Assembly (NCBI RefSeq): GCF_003201935.1
Contig: NZ_QJJL01000002.1
Coordinates: 372,001 to 436,000 of the forward strand
DNA from: Loktanella sp. PT4BL
Lineage (GTDB): Bacteria; Pseudomonadota; Alphaproteobacteria; Rhodobacterales; Rhodobacteraceae
Length of the DNA stretch: 64,000 nucleotides
Reading direction: 5' to 3'
Both the position numbers and the translations under genes were made by a program. Of this stretch, positions 1 through 9,475 are shown one piece after another (position 1 is the first letter of the stretch; every line of letters starts with the position of its first letter). The notes under the pieces were generated by a model. It was not told where the DNA came from. It did no database searches and was given only the letters and a program-made list of their open reading frames with translations.

Positions 1-364
1 CGATAGACCCGCCCGAAACCGGCAGCGGGATCACGACAGACAGCAGATGCAGCGCGGTATGCACACGCATGTGACGCAGACGGCGGTCCCAGTTCAGGAC
101 CTGCGTCACCTCCTGGCCAACGCCCGGCATACCGGCAGGTTCGGCGGGGATGAGCACAACATCATCACCGTCACCTTTGACAGTGGTGGCGATCTCGATC
201 TCGCCGCCTCTCCAGCGCAGTGCCCCGCTATCCCCCGGCTGCCCACCCGAGGTGGGGTAAAAGAGTGTCCCATCCAGCACGATACCGCCTTCCGTCGTGA
301 TGGCTTTGACCGTGCCAATCGCTTCGCGGGCATAGGCATCTTTACGGAACAGCAGTTCGGTCAT
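1..364 (-). CDS. AlaX-type alanyl-tRNA editing protein (partial, cut by left edge)
   Basis: Members of this family hydrolyse Ser or Gly mischarged on tRNA-Ala in trans, and resemble the free-standing editing domain of AlaRS. About 121 N-terminal residues are visible; the C-terminus lies beyond the window. The translation contains FYPTSGGQPGDSG, typical of the AlaX/AlaRS editing fold, and HMRVHTALHLL, which carries the HxxxH zinc-binding pair. The start is the ATG at 364-362, which overlaps the stop of the upstream channel gene as ATGA, so translation is probably coupled. It appears to be the last visible gene of a trgA-trgB-cysK-mscS-alaX run. The full alanyl-tRNA synthetase lies elsewhere in this window (52.7-55.4 kb), so this is a supplementary proofreading enzyme. 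Confidence 0.85.
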   Translation of the reverse strand, partial: MTELLFRKDAYAREAIGTVKAITTEGGIVLDGTLFYPTSGGQPGDSGALRWRGGEIEIATTVKGDGDDVVLIPAEPAGMPGVGQEVTQVLNWDRRLRHMRVHTALHLLSVVIPLPVSGGSI

Positions 365-2766
365 GTTGTCTTGGTCTCCTTCAAAACTTCGGGGTTCCGC
401 AGCCATATATCACGCTGGGCAAAGGGAATTTCGATGCCTTCTTCGGCAAAGGCCTTGGCAATCGCGTGGTTCATTTCAGATTTGACGACCACGACATAGT
501 TTACGTCTCGCAGGATCGCACGGATCTCGAAATCAAGGGAGTCCGCACCGAAACCCATAAACAAGACGGCAGGTGGCGGTGTCATAATGACCTGAGGATG
601 CGCCTCTGCGATGCCGCGCAGGATGTCCGACACTTTGTTAGTATCCGTGCCGTAGGCCACGCCGACAGGTACAATCACGCGCCCCACCAGATTGCCACGG
701 GTCCAGTTCGTCACCTGCCCGCTGACCAGATCGGCATTGGGAATGATGACATCGGTCCGGTCGAATGTCTCGATCCGCGTAGACCGCACGGAAATCGACC
801 GCACATAGCCCATTTGATTGCCGACCTCGATCCAGTCACCCTCACTGACAGGACGTTCAATCAGCAGGATAATTCCGGACACGAAATTCGACACGATATT
901 CTGCAGGCCAAAACCGATCCCGACCGACAAGGCACCGGCCACAATCGCAAAATTCGACAGATCAATCCCCGCTGTAGAGATCGCCACAAGCGCCGCCAGC
1001 ATGATACCAACATACCCAAAACCGGCGACAATGGCGTTCTGCCCGCCGAGATCCAGCCGCGTGCGCGGCAATACCGTGCGCCGTAAAGTGCCTTGAATAA
1101 AGCGCGTCAACAGATAGCCCACCGCAAAAACAATCGCGAAGGTCAGGAAATCGGTTGGCGAAATGCGGGTCTCGCCAATCGCGAAACCTTCACGGAAACG
1201 GGCCCAAATCTCGATCAGGTCATCAACCCGCGCGCCCCAGATCAGCGCAAAAACAGGCAGGCTGAGCATATAGAGAACAAAACTCACCATGACGGGGATC
1301 AGCGCGTGAAGGCCACGCACATCTTCACCGTTATCGGGCGGTTGCGTCAGTTCGCTGACGATCTGTTGCAACAGAAACAGCAAGGAGACGAGTGCGACCG
1401 AAACTATCGAGGGTCCCAGAATAGCAATCGCGGCAGAAATATATCCGAACCCCGCGATTACAGGAGCGACAATCGCGACGATGGTTGCAAAACGCCCAAG
1501 CAGATTGCGCAAGCGCCCCGCCGACACGACAGTATCTTCCCTTTGTTCAGGTTTGGTCCGGATGACACGGCCAAGCCGCCAGAAAAGTAGGCCCAGAACA
1601 ACAAGCACGGGCCATGCGAAAGCTGCCGCGGCGCCCTGAGACATTTCCAAAGTCCGAAACCCCGCCTGCGCCAATGTCCCGAAAGCCATGACCCATGCAA
1701 GCGCGCTACTGGCCCGCCGTCCTGCGGCACGGGTTTGCGCATCATAGCCAAGATAACCCGGGTGTTCGCCCAAAGGGAAAACAAGGCGCGACAGCCACCA
1801 GCCAAAAATCACATAGAACCCGGCCTGCGGGATAGCCTCCAGAATATCTCCTCCGCGCAAGCCAAAGATATCAAGCGCCTGCAACGCTTCGGTCATTGCC
1901 AAAAGCCCCAGCATGGGCACCGCAATCTGGATCAGTGACGCCACAAATAGCGTCAGGGGACGCCAACGTCCCTGTCGTGTCGTCAAAGACATGCGCCAGC
2001 GCGTCACGATACCCCGCCCGACACTCAGCAACGCAACCCCAATAACCAGAAGCAGCACCACACGCGGCAAATCGCGGGCTAGCTCGCCGCTTTCACGCCG
2101 GACGTTAAAACCGGCCACAATCTCGATCCCGACGACATCCACAAGCTGCCAGAGGGCTGTAACAGCCTCAGCAATATTTGAGGGATTGAGCGGAGATGGC
2201 CCCCGCACCGACAATTCAGCAGTCTGCTGCTGCAAGGACATCGCGTCGAATTCACCGATCAGGCCATTCGCGCGGGCAAAAGACTCCTGCGCGAGCAAAC
2301 GAGGTGCCTCGAGCGCATTGCGCTGGGCGACCAATGCGGCGCGGCGGGCGGCAACGGCAGGGGCTTCCTCGCCGCTTTCGGGCACAACGCCGAGCGCTGC
2401 AATCTGTGCGTCAACCGTGGCGATCCGCCCGGAATTGACGTTGGTTTGTTCTAAAAAACGATCACGCCAGACGACAAGTTCAGCGCGCAACCTACTGATA
2501 CCAAACATAGAAACATCATCACGACCGGCAAGCTCTTCTGCGCGCTGCGCCAGTCTTTCAAAACTGGCCATGTCTTCTGAAACCGCATCGACCGGACTAT
2601 CGGCAGGCAAGGGAGACTGCGCAACAGGTGCCGTCTCGACCGGTGGAACATCGCTTTCGGTTTCAGCCGGCGCATCGGCCTGCGACGTCTCCTGCGCAAT
2701 GGCAGTTGCTGGCTGCAAGACAGCAAAGAGCCCGATCAGAAAGAATGCCGCGAGGACCCGTGTCAT
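361..2766 (-). CDS. MscS-family mechanosensitive channel, large DUF3772-type
   Basis: This is a predicted inner-membrane channel that releases solutes on hypo-osmotic shock. The 801-residue product begins with a cleavable-looking signal peptide (residues 1-25, ending AIAQ) followed by an acidic, Pro-rich linker. A periplasmic helical domain of the DUF3772 type follows, then about ten hydrophobic segments. The pore-lining helix is near residues 605-635 (Gly/Ala-rich, with GIGFGLQNIVSNF), followed by the MscS beta domain (SEGDWIEVG) and a C-terminal alpha/beta domain ending near 790. This is far longer than classical MscS (about 286 residues) and resembles the large MscK/YbdG-like forms. The start ATG overlaps the cysK stop (ATGA), and its own stop overlaps the AlaX start. 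Confidence 0.88.
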   Translation of the reverse strand: MTRVLAAFFLIGLFAVLQPATAIAQETSQADAPAETESDVPPVETAPVAQSPLPADSPVDAVSEDMASFERLAQRAEELAGRDDVSMFGISRLRAELVVWRDRFLEQTNVNSGRIATVDAQIAALGVVPESGEEAPAVAARRAALVAQRNALEAPRLLAQESFARANGLIGEFDAMSLQQQTAELSVRGPSPLNPSNIAEAVTALWQLVDVVGIEIVAGFNVRRESGELARDLPRVVLLLVIGVALLSVGRGIVTRWRMSLTTRQGRWRPLTLFVASLIQIAVPMLGLLAMTEALQALDIFGLRGGDILEAIPQAGFYVIFGWWLSRLVFPLGEHPGYLGYDAQTRAAGRRASSALAWVMAFGTLAQAGFRTLEMSQGAAAAFAWPVLVVLGLLFWRLGRVIRTKPEQREDTVVSAGRLRNLLGRFATIVAIVAPVIAGFGYISAAIAILGPSIVSVALVSLLFLLQQIVSELTQPPDNGEDVRGLHALIPVMVSFVLYMLSLPVFALIWGARVDDLIEIWARFREGFAIGETRISPTDFLTFAIVFAVGYLLTRFIQGTLRRTVLPRTRLDLGGQNAIVAGFGYVGIMLAALVAISTAGIDLSNFAIVAGALSVGIGFGLQNIVSNFVSGIILLIERPVSEGDWIEVGNQMGYVRSISVRSTRIETFDRTDVIIPNADLVSGQVTNWTRGNLVGRVIVPVGVAYGTDTNKVSDILRGIAEAHPQVIMTPPPAVLFMGFGADSLDFEIRAILRDVNYVVVVKSEMNHAIAKAFAEEGIEIPFAQRDIWLRNPEVLKETKTT

Positions 2767-3791
2767 ACAGCTTCAAACACCTCGGGCACATTTACCTCCT
2801 GCTCCATCCATGCCGGAAACGGAAGGCCCTTGCCACGCAGGAAGCTGGGGTTGAAAATCTTGGACTGATAGCGCGTGCCATAGTCACACAGGATCGTCAC
2901 GATCGTATGCCCCGGCCCCATTTCGCGCGCGAGCCGGATCGCACCCGCGATATTGATACCGGTGGAACCACCCATGCACAGCCCTTCGTGCTGCAAGAGA
3001 TCAAAAACAATCGGCAGCGCCTCGGAGTCAGGGATCTTATACGCAAAATCAGGGGTAAAGCCCTCGAGGTTTGCGGTGATCCGCCCCTGCCCGATCCCTT
3101 CTGTAATGGAATCGCCTGCCGGAGGAACCTGACCTGTGTAAAGCTTGTAGAGCCCCGATCCATCCGGATCAGAGAGGCCGACCTTGACCCCTTTGGCCTG
3201 CAACACCTGCGCGACACCCGCCAATGTGCCGCCGGAACCGCAGGCGCAGGTAAACCCGTCAACCTTGCCGTCAGTCTGGTCCCAGATTTCGGGCGCCGTC
3301 GTTTCGATGTGGGCCTGCCGGTTGGCGGTATTGTCAAACTGGTTGGCCCAGACAGCACCATTGGGTTCGGTTTCATTCAACGCGGCAGCCAGACGGGCCG
3401 AATATTTCACATAGTTGTTGGGGTTCGCATAAGGCACCGCCGGCACTTCGACCAGTTGCGCGCCGGCCACGCGGATCATGTCCTTCTTTTCCTGACTCTG
3501 TGTTTCAGGAATAACAATCACGGTCTTGAACCCCATCGAAGCACCCACAAGCGCAAGACCGATGCCTGTATTCCCTGCGGTTCCCTCGACAATCGTGCCA
3601 CCGGGTTTCAGATCACCGCGCGCAATCGCATCCTTGATCATGAAAAGGGCGGCGCGGTCTTTGACCGATTGGCCGGGGTTCAGAAATTCGGCCTTGCCCA
3701 GAATGGTGCATCCCGTCGCCTCAGAGGCGGCCCGGAGTTTGATCAGGGGCGTGTTCCCTACGGCATCTGCGAGATCGGTCTTAATTGTCAT
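2763..3791 (-). CDS. cysK: cysteine synthase A (O-acetylserine sulfhydrylase)
   Basis: This is a cytoplasmic PLP enzyme that makes L-cysteine from O-acetylserine and sulfide. The 342-residue product has the fold-type II signature: SVKDRAA with the PLP lysine at about residue 44, the substrate loop EGTAGNTGIG and the phosphate-binding Gly-rich loop CGSGGTLAG. It is slightly longer than the usual 310-320 residues, through its C-terminal tail. It lies downstream of trgA-trgB, the arrangement described for the Rhodobacter sphaeroides tellurite-resistance locus. Its TGA stop overlaps the channel-gene ATG. A cystathionine beta-synthase-like role cannot be excluded by eye, but there is no regulatory domain. 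Confidence 0.9.
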   Translation of the reverse strand: MTIKTDLADAVGNTPLIKLRAASEATGCTILGKAEFLNPGQSVKDRAALFMIKDAIARGDLKPGGTIVEGTAGNTGIGLALVGASMGFKTVIVIPETQSQEKKDMIRVAGAQLVEVPAVPYANPNNYVKYSARLAAALNETEPNGAVWANQFDNTANRQAHIETTAPEIWDQTDGKVDGFTCACGSGGTLAGVAQVLQAKGVKVGLSDPDGSGLYKLYTGQVPPAGDSITEGIGQGRITANLEGFTPDFAYKIPDSEALPIVFDLLQHEGLCMGGSTGINIAGAIRLAREMGPGHTIVTILCDYGTRYQSKIFNPSFLRGKGLPFPAWMEQEVNVPEVFEAV

Positions 3792-3859
3792 TCCACGGCC
3801 CTTTCATCTGTTCCTCTCTGTGTAGGCCTGCAAGGGCCTAACATCAAGCAAACTCAAGG

Positions 3860-4975
3860 TCAGGCAGCACCCTGCAGGCGCGCTTTGTGGCGCAAGATCC
3901 AGTAGAGCAGAAAGAGCGCCGGACCTGTTGCGATTTCCCCGCTGTCAGCAAGGGCCAGCGCATCGTCGAATGCCATCGGATGCAGCCTGAGGTCCTCCGC
4001 CTCATCGTCCAACCCGCCCAGATAAGCCTCTGTTTGCGGCAGATCGCACAGCCCGACATAGGTATAGAAATAATCCGTGCTGGCCCCGGGTGAGACATAA
4101 AACGCCCCCGCCTCTTCCAGCCTGGTGACGACCACACCCGCCTCTTCCTTGCATTCACGCAGCGCCGCCGCCTGCGGCGTCTCGCGCGCATCGACGATGC
4201 CTGCGACAGGTTCTAACATCCACGGGTTCGCGTCATGGCGCAAACGCGGCCCCAGACGTGCCTGTTCGACCAACAGTACCTTGTCACGCACCGGATCGTA
4301 AGGCAGGACAACGGCAGCATCTGTCCCGATAAACCCCTCGCGCACCAAAACGTCCGACTGTCCGCCTGTAAATTTGCGATGCCTGACATCGACGCTTTCG
4401 AAGCGAAAGAAACGCCCCTGCGGAGTGCGCGCGCCTGTAATCTGGAAATCCGCAGGTTCAGGCACGAAACGACGCGTGGCAGGGGCTGCTTTGGCACGAT
4501 GCTTGGACCACGCCCGCGCCTCGATCATCGGCCACATCCCGCGTGCCGCCGCAAACGACGGCAGCGGGTCGTAGGAAAACAGCTCTGTTGCGGCAAGCAC
4601 GGCAGGTGCGAGGTGATCCGCCTCCCACACGTCCAGCGACCAAGCGCCGACACCGGGTGCGGCCCCATCGGGTGGAAGATAGCACTGGACGGTACGCGGC
4701 CCCGCCGCTGTGGCCACGTCAACCGTTGCGACACGATAGCCGAACGCACCCTCATAAAGATCAAGACGCGCTATTTGCTGATCGTCGAGATCTTCGTAGA
4801 CCAACCCCTGCGCCGTCGCGCCACTCTGCGGCGCGATGAAAGGGACCACATTTCCGTCCACAGGAAAGACGCCATACCCCGAAAGCTCTGCCGGCACAGC
4901 GCAACGCACTGTACCACCGGCGACAGCCGCCATCAACTTCTGGGACCGCAATGTCCCGTAAACAAAAAGATCCAT
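3860..4975 (-). CDS. trgB: TrgB: gamma-glutamylcyclotransferase-like domain fused to a Nudix hydrolase
   Basis: The 371-residue product has two domains. Residues 1-130 are AIG2/GGCT-like (MDLFVYGTLRS opening and a Tyr-Gly-Thr-Leu turn). Residues 185-365 are a Nudix hydrolase of the ADP-ribose pyrophosphatase type. The Nudix box at about residues 259-281 fits GX5EX7REX2EEXG exactly, so hydrolase activity is expected. The same fusion is known as TrgB in Rhodobacter, where trgAB with cysK contributes to tellurite resistance; that link is established knowledge, not visible here. It starts 3 bases after the trgA stop. About 70 bases separate it from cysK, with a short TAGGCC/GGCCTA inverted repeat at 3823-3840. 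Confidence 0.85.
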   Translation of the reverse strand: MDLFVYGTLRSQKLMAAVAGGTVRCAVPAELSGYGVFPVDGNVVPFIAPQSGATAQGLVYEDLDDQQIARLDLYEGAFGYRVATVDVATAAGPRTVQCYLPPDGAAPGVGAWSLDVWEADHLAPAVLAATELFSYDPLPSFAAARGMWPMIEARAWSKHRAKAAPATRRFVPEPADFQITGARTPQGRFFRFESVDVRHRKFTGGQSDVLVREGFIGTDAAVVLPYDPVRDKVLLVEQARLGPRLRHDANPWMLEPVAGIVDARETPQAAALRECKEEAGVVVTRLEEAGAFYVSPGASTDYFYTYVGLCDLPQTEAYLGGLDDEAEDLRLHPMAFDDALALADSGEIATGPALFLLYWILRHKARLQGAA

Positions 4976-4978
4976 GTG

Positions 4979-5422
4979 CTAGGGAAAACGCTGACCGAAG
5001 AATTCGGTAATCCATGCACAAACAATTCCGCCGATCAGGACTGTGGCAATCAGGGTCACATCAGTGAACATAATTGCGTACTCGATCATCTGGTTGAAGA
5101 TATCGATGACCGCTTCCATCGTTCCGTCGTTGTAGCGGTTGCGCAGCGCATTCGAGATCATCTTATTGAACGAAAGAGCGAAAATCGCGCAAAAAGCAAT
5201 CGTCGCACCACTGGTAAGCCCGATGCCTACCGCTGGGTTGTAGCCGTGTCCGGCGCGGCTTCCACAGACCCGCCATCCCACGACAAGGCCGATAAAGCTG
5301 ACCACCGGAAGCCAGAACGTGGGCGCGTTCGCCTCGGGAAAGAACGGGATCGTCAGGCCCGCAAGGTACCAACCAAACAAAGCAAAAATGACTGCACCGG
5401 CAAGACGTCCAGCAGTTGGCAT
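4979..5422 (-). CDS. trgA: TrgA-family membrane protein (tellurium resistance locus)
   Basis: This is a 147-residue integral membrane protein with four hydrophobic segments at about residues 7-27, 37-52, 67-85 and 112-137. The opening MPTAGRLAGA and the YNPAVGIGLTSG stretch match my memory of Rhodobacter TrgA. Its function is unknown beyond genetic association with tellurite resistance. It is the first gene of the trgA-trgB-cysK-mscS-alaX run and is separated from trgB by only 3 bases. An AGGA-like ribosome site lies 8-9 bases before the ATG. The gene upstream (cfa) ends 38 bases away on the same strand, so readthrough from cfa is possible. Confidence 0.82.
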   Translation of the reverse strand: MPTAGRLAGAVIFALFGWYLAGLTIPFFPEANAPTFWLPVVSFIGLVVGWRVCGSRAGHGYNPAVGIGLTSGATIAFCAIFALSFNKMISNALRNRYNDGTMEAVIDIFNQMIEYAIMFTDVTLIATVLIGGIVCAWITEFFGQRFP

Positions 5423-5459
5423 GTCATGCGTCCTCTCTCTTGACGCGCACGACCCTGCG

Positions 5460-6668
5460 TTAGCCTGGCCGCGTCACGGTAATCTGCGTTACGTCGCAGT
5501 TTCTGCTATCAAATGTCGCGGCACAAGAGGTCAGATAAAAATCCCACATCCGTTTGAAACGCGCGTCAAACCCCAAAGCGGCCACCTGATCCCACTTTTC
5601 GTTGAATGTCTCGTGCCAGCGGCGCAGGGTCAGCGCGTAGCTCTTGCCGAATTCAATCGAGCCTTTGACATTTAATCCCGCTTTTTCAACCTCTTGGCGC
5701 AAAACAGTCGGGCTTGGCAGCATACCTCCGGGGAAGATATATTTCTGGATAAAGTCAACGCCCTTGCGGTAACTCTCCCAGCGCTCGTCTTTGACGGTGA
5801 TGATCTGAAGTGTTGCGTGTTTGCCCGGTTTGAGACGTTCACGCACCGTTTCAAAGTACTTGGGCCAGTATTGTTCACCCACGGCTTCGAACATTTCGAT
5901 GCTGGCGATCCCGTCGTAAAGACCTGTTTCGTCGCGGTAATCCTGCATTTTGATCTCGACCATGTCGGACAGACCCGCCTTGGCCATCCGCGCCACTGCA
6001 TAGTCATGCTGTTCCTGACTGATCGTCAGGCCCGTCACCTTGATGCCGCGTTCCTTGGCGGCATATTCGGCAAATCCGCCCCAGCCACAGCCGATCTCAA
6101 GCACATGGTCGCCCGCCTTGGCCCCCATCTGATCGACCATGCTGGCGTATTTGGCAATCTGGGCGGCTTCCGTGCTTTCCTGACCTGTCTCGAAGATCGC
6201 CGAGGAATAGGTCATCGTATCGTCAAGCCAGAGCCCGTAAAAATCATTCCCAAGATCGTAATGATAGCTGATGTTCTTGCGTGCCTGTGTTTTCGAGTTC
6301 CGCTGCATCCAGAAGCGGACGCGCTCATAAAAGCGGATCAGTCTTTGTGCGGGGAACCCATCGTAAATATGATCGGCCTCATCATGCATGAAATCCATCA
6401 CCGCCATCAGATCGGGGGTGGTCCACCAGCCATCCATATAGGCCTCGGAGAACCCCATATCGCCTTCGCGCACCGTCCGCGCGAAAAGGTCGGGATTGTG
6501 CACATGCACCTCGGCAACATAACCGGGTTTCGCGCCCTCGGCACGGAAATGGCGCCCATCGGGCAAAATGATATCAACGCGGCCTTTCTGGAGGTCTTTG
6601 ACCTGATCAAATACCCGCGCAAAATAGCGGGGCAGACCGGTTTGGCCGTCTGTACTCGTTAAGATCAT
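5460..6668 (-). CDS. cfa: cyclopropane-fatty-acyl-phospholipid synthase
   Basis: The enzyme transfers a methylene group from S-adenosylmethionine to cis double bonds of membrane phospholipid acyl chains. The 402-residue product has the SAM-binding motif VLEIGCGWGGFAEYA at about residues 189-203, the upstream family block YHYDLGNDFYGLWLD and a downstream EMFEAVGEQYWP segment. I chose the ATG at 6668 because AGGAAGA lies about 6 bases before it and the protein then begins MILTSTDGQ. A longer open frame extends to 6767 without a ribosome site. In Rhodobacter sphaeroides, cfaA and photolyase belong to the singlet-oxygen sigma-E regulon, and here cfa lies next to a photolyase. I could not find a convincing sigma-E promoter. 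Confidence 0.92.
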   Translation of the reverse strand: MILTSTDGQTGLPRYFARVFDQVKDLQKGRVDIILPDGRHFRAEGAKPGYVAEVHVHNPDLFARTVREGDMGFSEAYMDGWWTTPDLMAVMDFMHDEADHIYDGFPAQRLIRFYERVRFWMQRNSKTQARKNISYHYDLGNDFYGLWLDDTMTYSSAIFETGQESTEAAQIAKYASMVDQMGAKAGDHVLEIGCGWGGFAEYAAKERGIKVTGLTISQEQHDYAVARMAKAGLSDMVEIKMQDYRDETGLYDGIASIEMFEAVGEQYWPKYFETVRERLKPGKHATLQIITVKDERWESYRKGVDFIQKYIFPGGMLPSPTVLRQEVEKAGLNVKGSIEFGKSYALTLRRWHETFNEKWDQVAALGFDARFKRMWDFYLTSCAATFDSRNCDVTQITVTRPG

Positions 6669-6793
6669 ATTTTCTTCCTGTCGTCGTCTTCGGCACTCGG
6701 GCAGTTTGCGCGGCCTGTCTGTACCCAAATTAACCTTTGATACGGTGAAGTCACGGAGAACGTTCAAAAAAGTTTCAACTGACCTCGGGGCAA

Positions 6794-8212
6794 TCAGAAG
6801 CCGCGGCTTTGATAGGCATCAAGCGCACGCTTTCGACCCACATCTGCCGGAACAATCGGATCAGGGTAGCGGTCCTGCGCTGTCATGCCCCAACTGAGAG
6901 GTATCATATCATAATAGGACAAAGCTGTCGCGCTCGGGCTTTTGGTGCCCTCGGCAATCCATTTCTTGACGTATGCGCGATCCTTGTCGAATTTGTCCAG
7001 CTGCGTCACCGGATTGAACACGCGGAAATAGGGCGTCGCATCCGGCCCAGACCCTGCCGACCACTGCCAGCCCATTGCATTGCTGCACGGGTCCCAGTCG
7101 ATCAGGCAATCGGCAAACCAATCCAGCCCGATCTTCCAGTGACACAAAAGGTGCTTTGTCAGATAGGATGCCACAATCATCCGGCCACGGTTGTGCATCC
7201 GCCCGGTCACATACATCTCGCGCATGGCGGCATCGACAAAAAGAATACCAGTGCGCCCTTGCTTCCAGGCCTTAACCTCCGCCAGCCGTTCGTCCGTGTT
7301 CCATGGAAAGGCGTCCCAGTCTTCTTTCCAGTTGTCCGATATGATCCGCGGCGTGTGGAAGGCCAAATGATAGGCAAACTCGCGCCAGACCAGTTCTTTC
7401 AGGAATGTCTCGGCATCGCCCTTGCCGTCATGCAGCGCGCGCCAGCCCGCGTGCCAGCATTTGCGCGGGCTGATTTCGCCGTAGGTCAGGTTTTCCGACA
7501 GCCCCGAGGTACCGTCCACGGCAGGCAGATCACGGTTCTTGACGTAATTGGCGACGTGATTGGCGATAAAGGCCCCCAAACGATGCGATGCGGCCGTTTC
7601 CCCCACGGTGCAATGCGATGTTAGAATTTCCGCACCACGCCGCATGGCAGCGCCCATGCGCCAGTCTGCCAGATCATCAGAGGCGGGCCAGCTGTCAGGC
7701 GCGGGGATCGTGGCGGGGGTTGGCAGCGCGTCGGGCACTTCATTGTCGCGCACGGATTTCCACATCGGCGTATAGACTTTGTAGAACCCGCCGGTCTTCG
7801 TCTCGACCGTCCAGGGCTCGAACAGCACATGACCTTTGAAGCTCTGCGCCTCGACTCCGTCTTCTTTCAGTGCCGCTTTCACCGCGGTATCGCGCGCGCG
7901 GTGCTCCGGATCATACATCCGCGACCAGTAGACAGCCCCTGCCCCTGTCTCGGCAATCAGATCGCGCAACACCGTCAGCGCCTCCCCACGGCGCAAAATC
8001 AAACGGCTGCCTTTTTCCTGCAACGATTTCGTCAGATCACCCATCGACAGCCCCAACCGCATCTTTGGCGCAGCACCAAGTGTCTCTGTCAGTTCGTCAT
8101 AAATGAAAACCGGAATAACCGGATGACCTGTGGCCACAGCAGCCGACAGCGCTTCATGATCGCCAAGGCGCAGATCGCGCCGGAACCACATCAGAATGGG
8201 GGATTTGCTCAT
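6794..8212 (-). CDS. phrB: deoxyribodipyrimidine photo-lyase (class I CPD photolyase)
   Basis: This is a light-driven flavoprotein that splits cyclobutane pyrimidine dimers. The 472-residue product opens with the antenna-domain signature WFRRDLRLGDHEAL. Its C-terminal half carries the FAD-binding and DNA-binding signatures (GRMIVASYLTKHLL, DWFADCLIDWDP, NAMGWQWSAGSGPD). The start ATG at 8212 follows GGAGG by 4 bases. Its length matches class I photolyases. A cryptochrome role cannot be ruled out from sequence alone. Between this gene and cfa are 125 bases with no gene. Confidence 0.93.
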   Translation of the reverse strand: MSKSPILMWFRRDLRLGDHEALSAAVATGHPVIPVFIYDELTETLGAAPKMRLGLSMGDLTKSLQEKGSRLILRRGEALTVLRDLIAETGAGAVYWSRMYDPEHRARDTAVKAALKEDGVEAQSFKGHVLFEPWTVETKTGGFYKVYTPMWKSVRDNEVPDALPTPATIPAPDSWPASDDLADWRMGAAMRRGAEILTSHCTVGETAASHRLGAFIANHVANYVKNRDLPAVDGTSGLSENLTYGEISPRKCWHAGWRALHDGKGDAETFLKELVWREFAYHLAFHTPRIISDNWKEDWDAFPWNTDERLAEVKAWKQGRTGILFVDAAMREMYVTGRMHNRGRMIVASYLTKHLLCHWKIGLDWFADCLIDWDPCSNAMGWQWSAGSGPDATPYFRVFNPVTQLDKFDKDRAYVKKWIAEGTKSPSATALSYYDMIPLSWGMTAQDRYPDPIVPADVGRKRALDAYQSRGF

Positions 8213-8242
8213 CAGACCTCCGCGCAGGACGGCTTGCCTGCT

Positions 8243-9460
8243 TTATAGCACCTGATCTAGCGCCCCCATCAGCGCGTCAACCTCATCTTTGGTGGTGTAA
8301 TGTACGAAACTGACGCGCAACACGCCTTTCGCAGGGTCCACACCGACTGCGGACAACGGACGCTGCGCGTAGAAATCACCGCCACCGGCCATAATCCCAT
8401 GCGGCGCTAGTTTCGCTGCTGTCTCTTCAGCATCCGCTTCGAGTGACAGCGCAACGGTGGGTGCGCGGCGCAGAGCGTCCGCAGGACCGATAAGCCGTAC
8501 CGAGTTTTTCGCCGAGACGTAATCCAGCAAGGGCTGCAACAGGGCCACCTCTTGCGCGCGCATCAGATCATGGGATTTGCGCGCAGCCGCAGCCCCAGTG
8601 CCGCCGCCATGATGCACGGACAAGGCCTCGAAATAATCGGCCATCCCCGCACTGGCTGCGACCTGCGCATGATCAGGACCCGCAGGTGTAAACCGCTTGT
8701 AAAGGCTATCACCGTTAAAATGGTGTCCCTGATTGGGCAGCTCCATGCCCCAGTCCTCACGGATCACCATGATGCCTTGATGGGGCCCGTAGGTTTTATA
8801 TGCACTGAACAGATAGACATCGCATCCCAGCGCGCCCACATCCGCGAAACCATGCGGCGCATAGGATACGCCATCCACACAGGTCCGCGCGCCCGCAGAT
8901 TTCGCCAAGGCGCAGATGCCGGCCACATCATTGATCGCACCCACAACATTCGAGCAATGCGGGAACACCACAAGCGCCACATCCTGCTCCAAGAGCTTGG
9001 CAAGGTCCTCCGGGTGCAACTCGCCCGTCTCGGGATCAATCTGCCACTCAAGGATATTGATGCCATCCTCAGCCAACCGCCGCCACGGGCCGCTATTGGC
9101 CTCGTGGTCCTGATTGGTCACGACAATGCTCTGGCCCGGCTTGATCCATTTGCGCACCGCTTGTGCCAGCACATAGGTATTCTGCGTGGTCGAGGGCCCA
9201 AAGGACACTTCATGCGTGGCAACCCCCAGCATTTCCGCCAAGCGCCTGCGCGCTTCGTCCATCTCTTCGCCACCCAGGCGCGACGCCGCATAGGGCGCAT
9301 AGGGCTGCACTTTGCGTTCGGTGTAGAAGCGGTACAGGCGGTCTATGACCTGACGGCAGGTATAGGACCCGCCAGCGTTTTCAAAAAAGGCCTGCCCCTG
9401 CAATGAAGGCTGGTCAAAGGCGGGGAATTGGGCGCGCACCCATGCGATATCTAGTGTCAT
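8243..9460 (-). CDS. cysteine-desulfurase-like PLP enzyme (class V aminotransferase fold, VC1184-type)
   Basis: A PLP-dependent enzyme of fold type I. The 405-residue product has N-terminal FFENAGGSY, a His in the cofactor pocket (NQDHEANSGPWR) and the Schiff-base lysine in SAYKTYGPHQG. The order of motifs fits the cysteine-desulfurase-like VC1184 subfamily rather than IscS/SufS, because the characteristic catalytic-Cys loop is not evident. The substrate is unknown. Start is uncertain: the ATGs at 9460 and 9466 both lack a clear ribosome site, and an upstream extension to 9499 would run into the terminator of the BCCT gene. The photolyase gene begins 30 bases after its stop. Confidence 0.8.
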   Translation of the reverse strand: MTLDIAWVRAQFPAFDQPSLQGQAFFENAGGSYTCRQVIDRLYRFYTERKVQPYAPYAASRLGGEEMDEARRRLAEMLGVATHEVSFGPSTTQNTYVLAQAVRKWIKPGQSIVVTNQDHEANSGPWRRLAEDGINILEWQIDPETGELHPEDLAKLLEQDVALVVFPHCSNVVGAINDVAGICALAKSAGARTCVDGVSYAPHGFADVGALGCDVYLFSAYKTYGPHQGIMVIREDWGMELPNQGHHFNGDSLYKRFTPAGPDHAQVAASAGMADYFEALSVHHGGGTGAAAARKSHDLMRAQEVALLQPLLDYVSAKNSVRLIGPADALRRAPTVALSLEADAEETAAKLAPHGIMAGGGDFYAQRPLSAVGVDPAKGVLRVSFVHYTTKDEVDALMGALDQVL

Positions 9461-9475
9461 GCGCATATGGATACG

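Noticed and set aside
2628-3905. Long open frame of 425 codons on the plus strand opposite cysK
   Set aside because: Antisense to a clear cysK; the translation is Arg/His-rich without any domain. High-GC codon bias opens such frames across the window.
6755-6770. SOS-box-like GTTC-N7-TTTC between cfa and phrB
   Set aside because: One mismatch in the second half, and it lies about 90 bases before cfa, not before the photolyase; no reason to expect LexA control of cfa.
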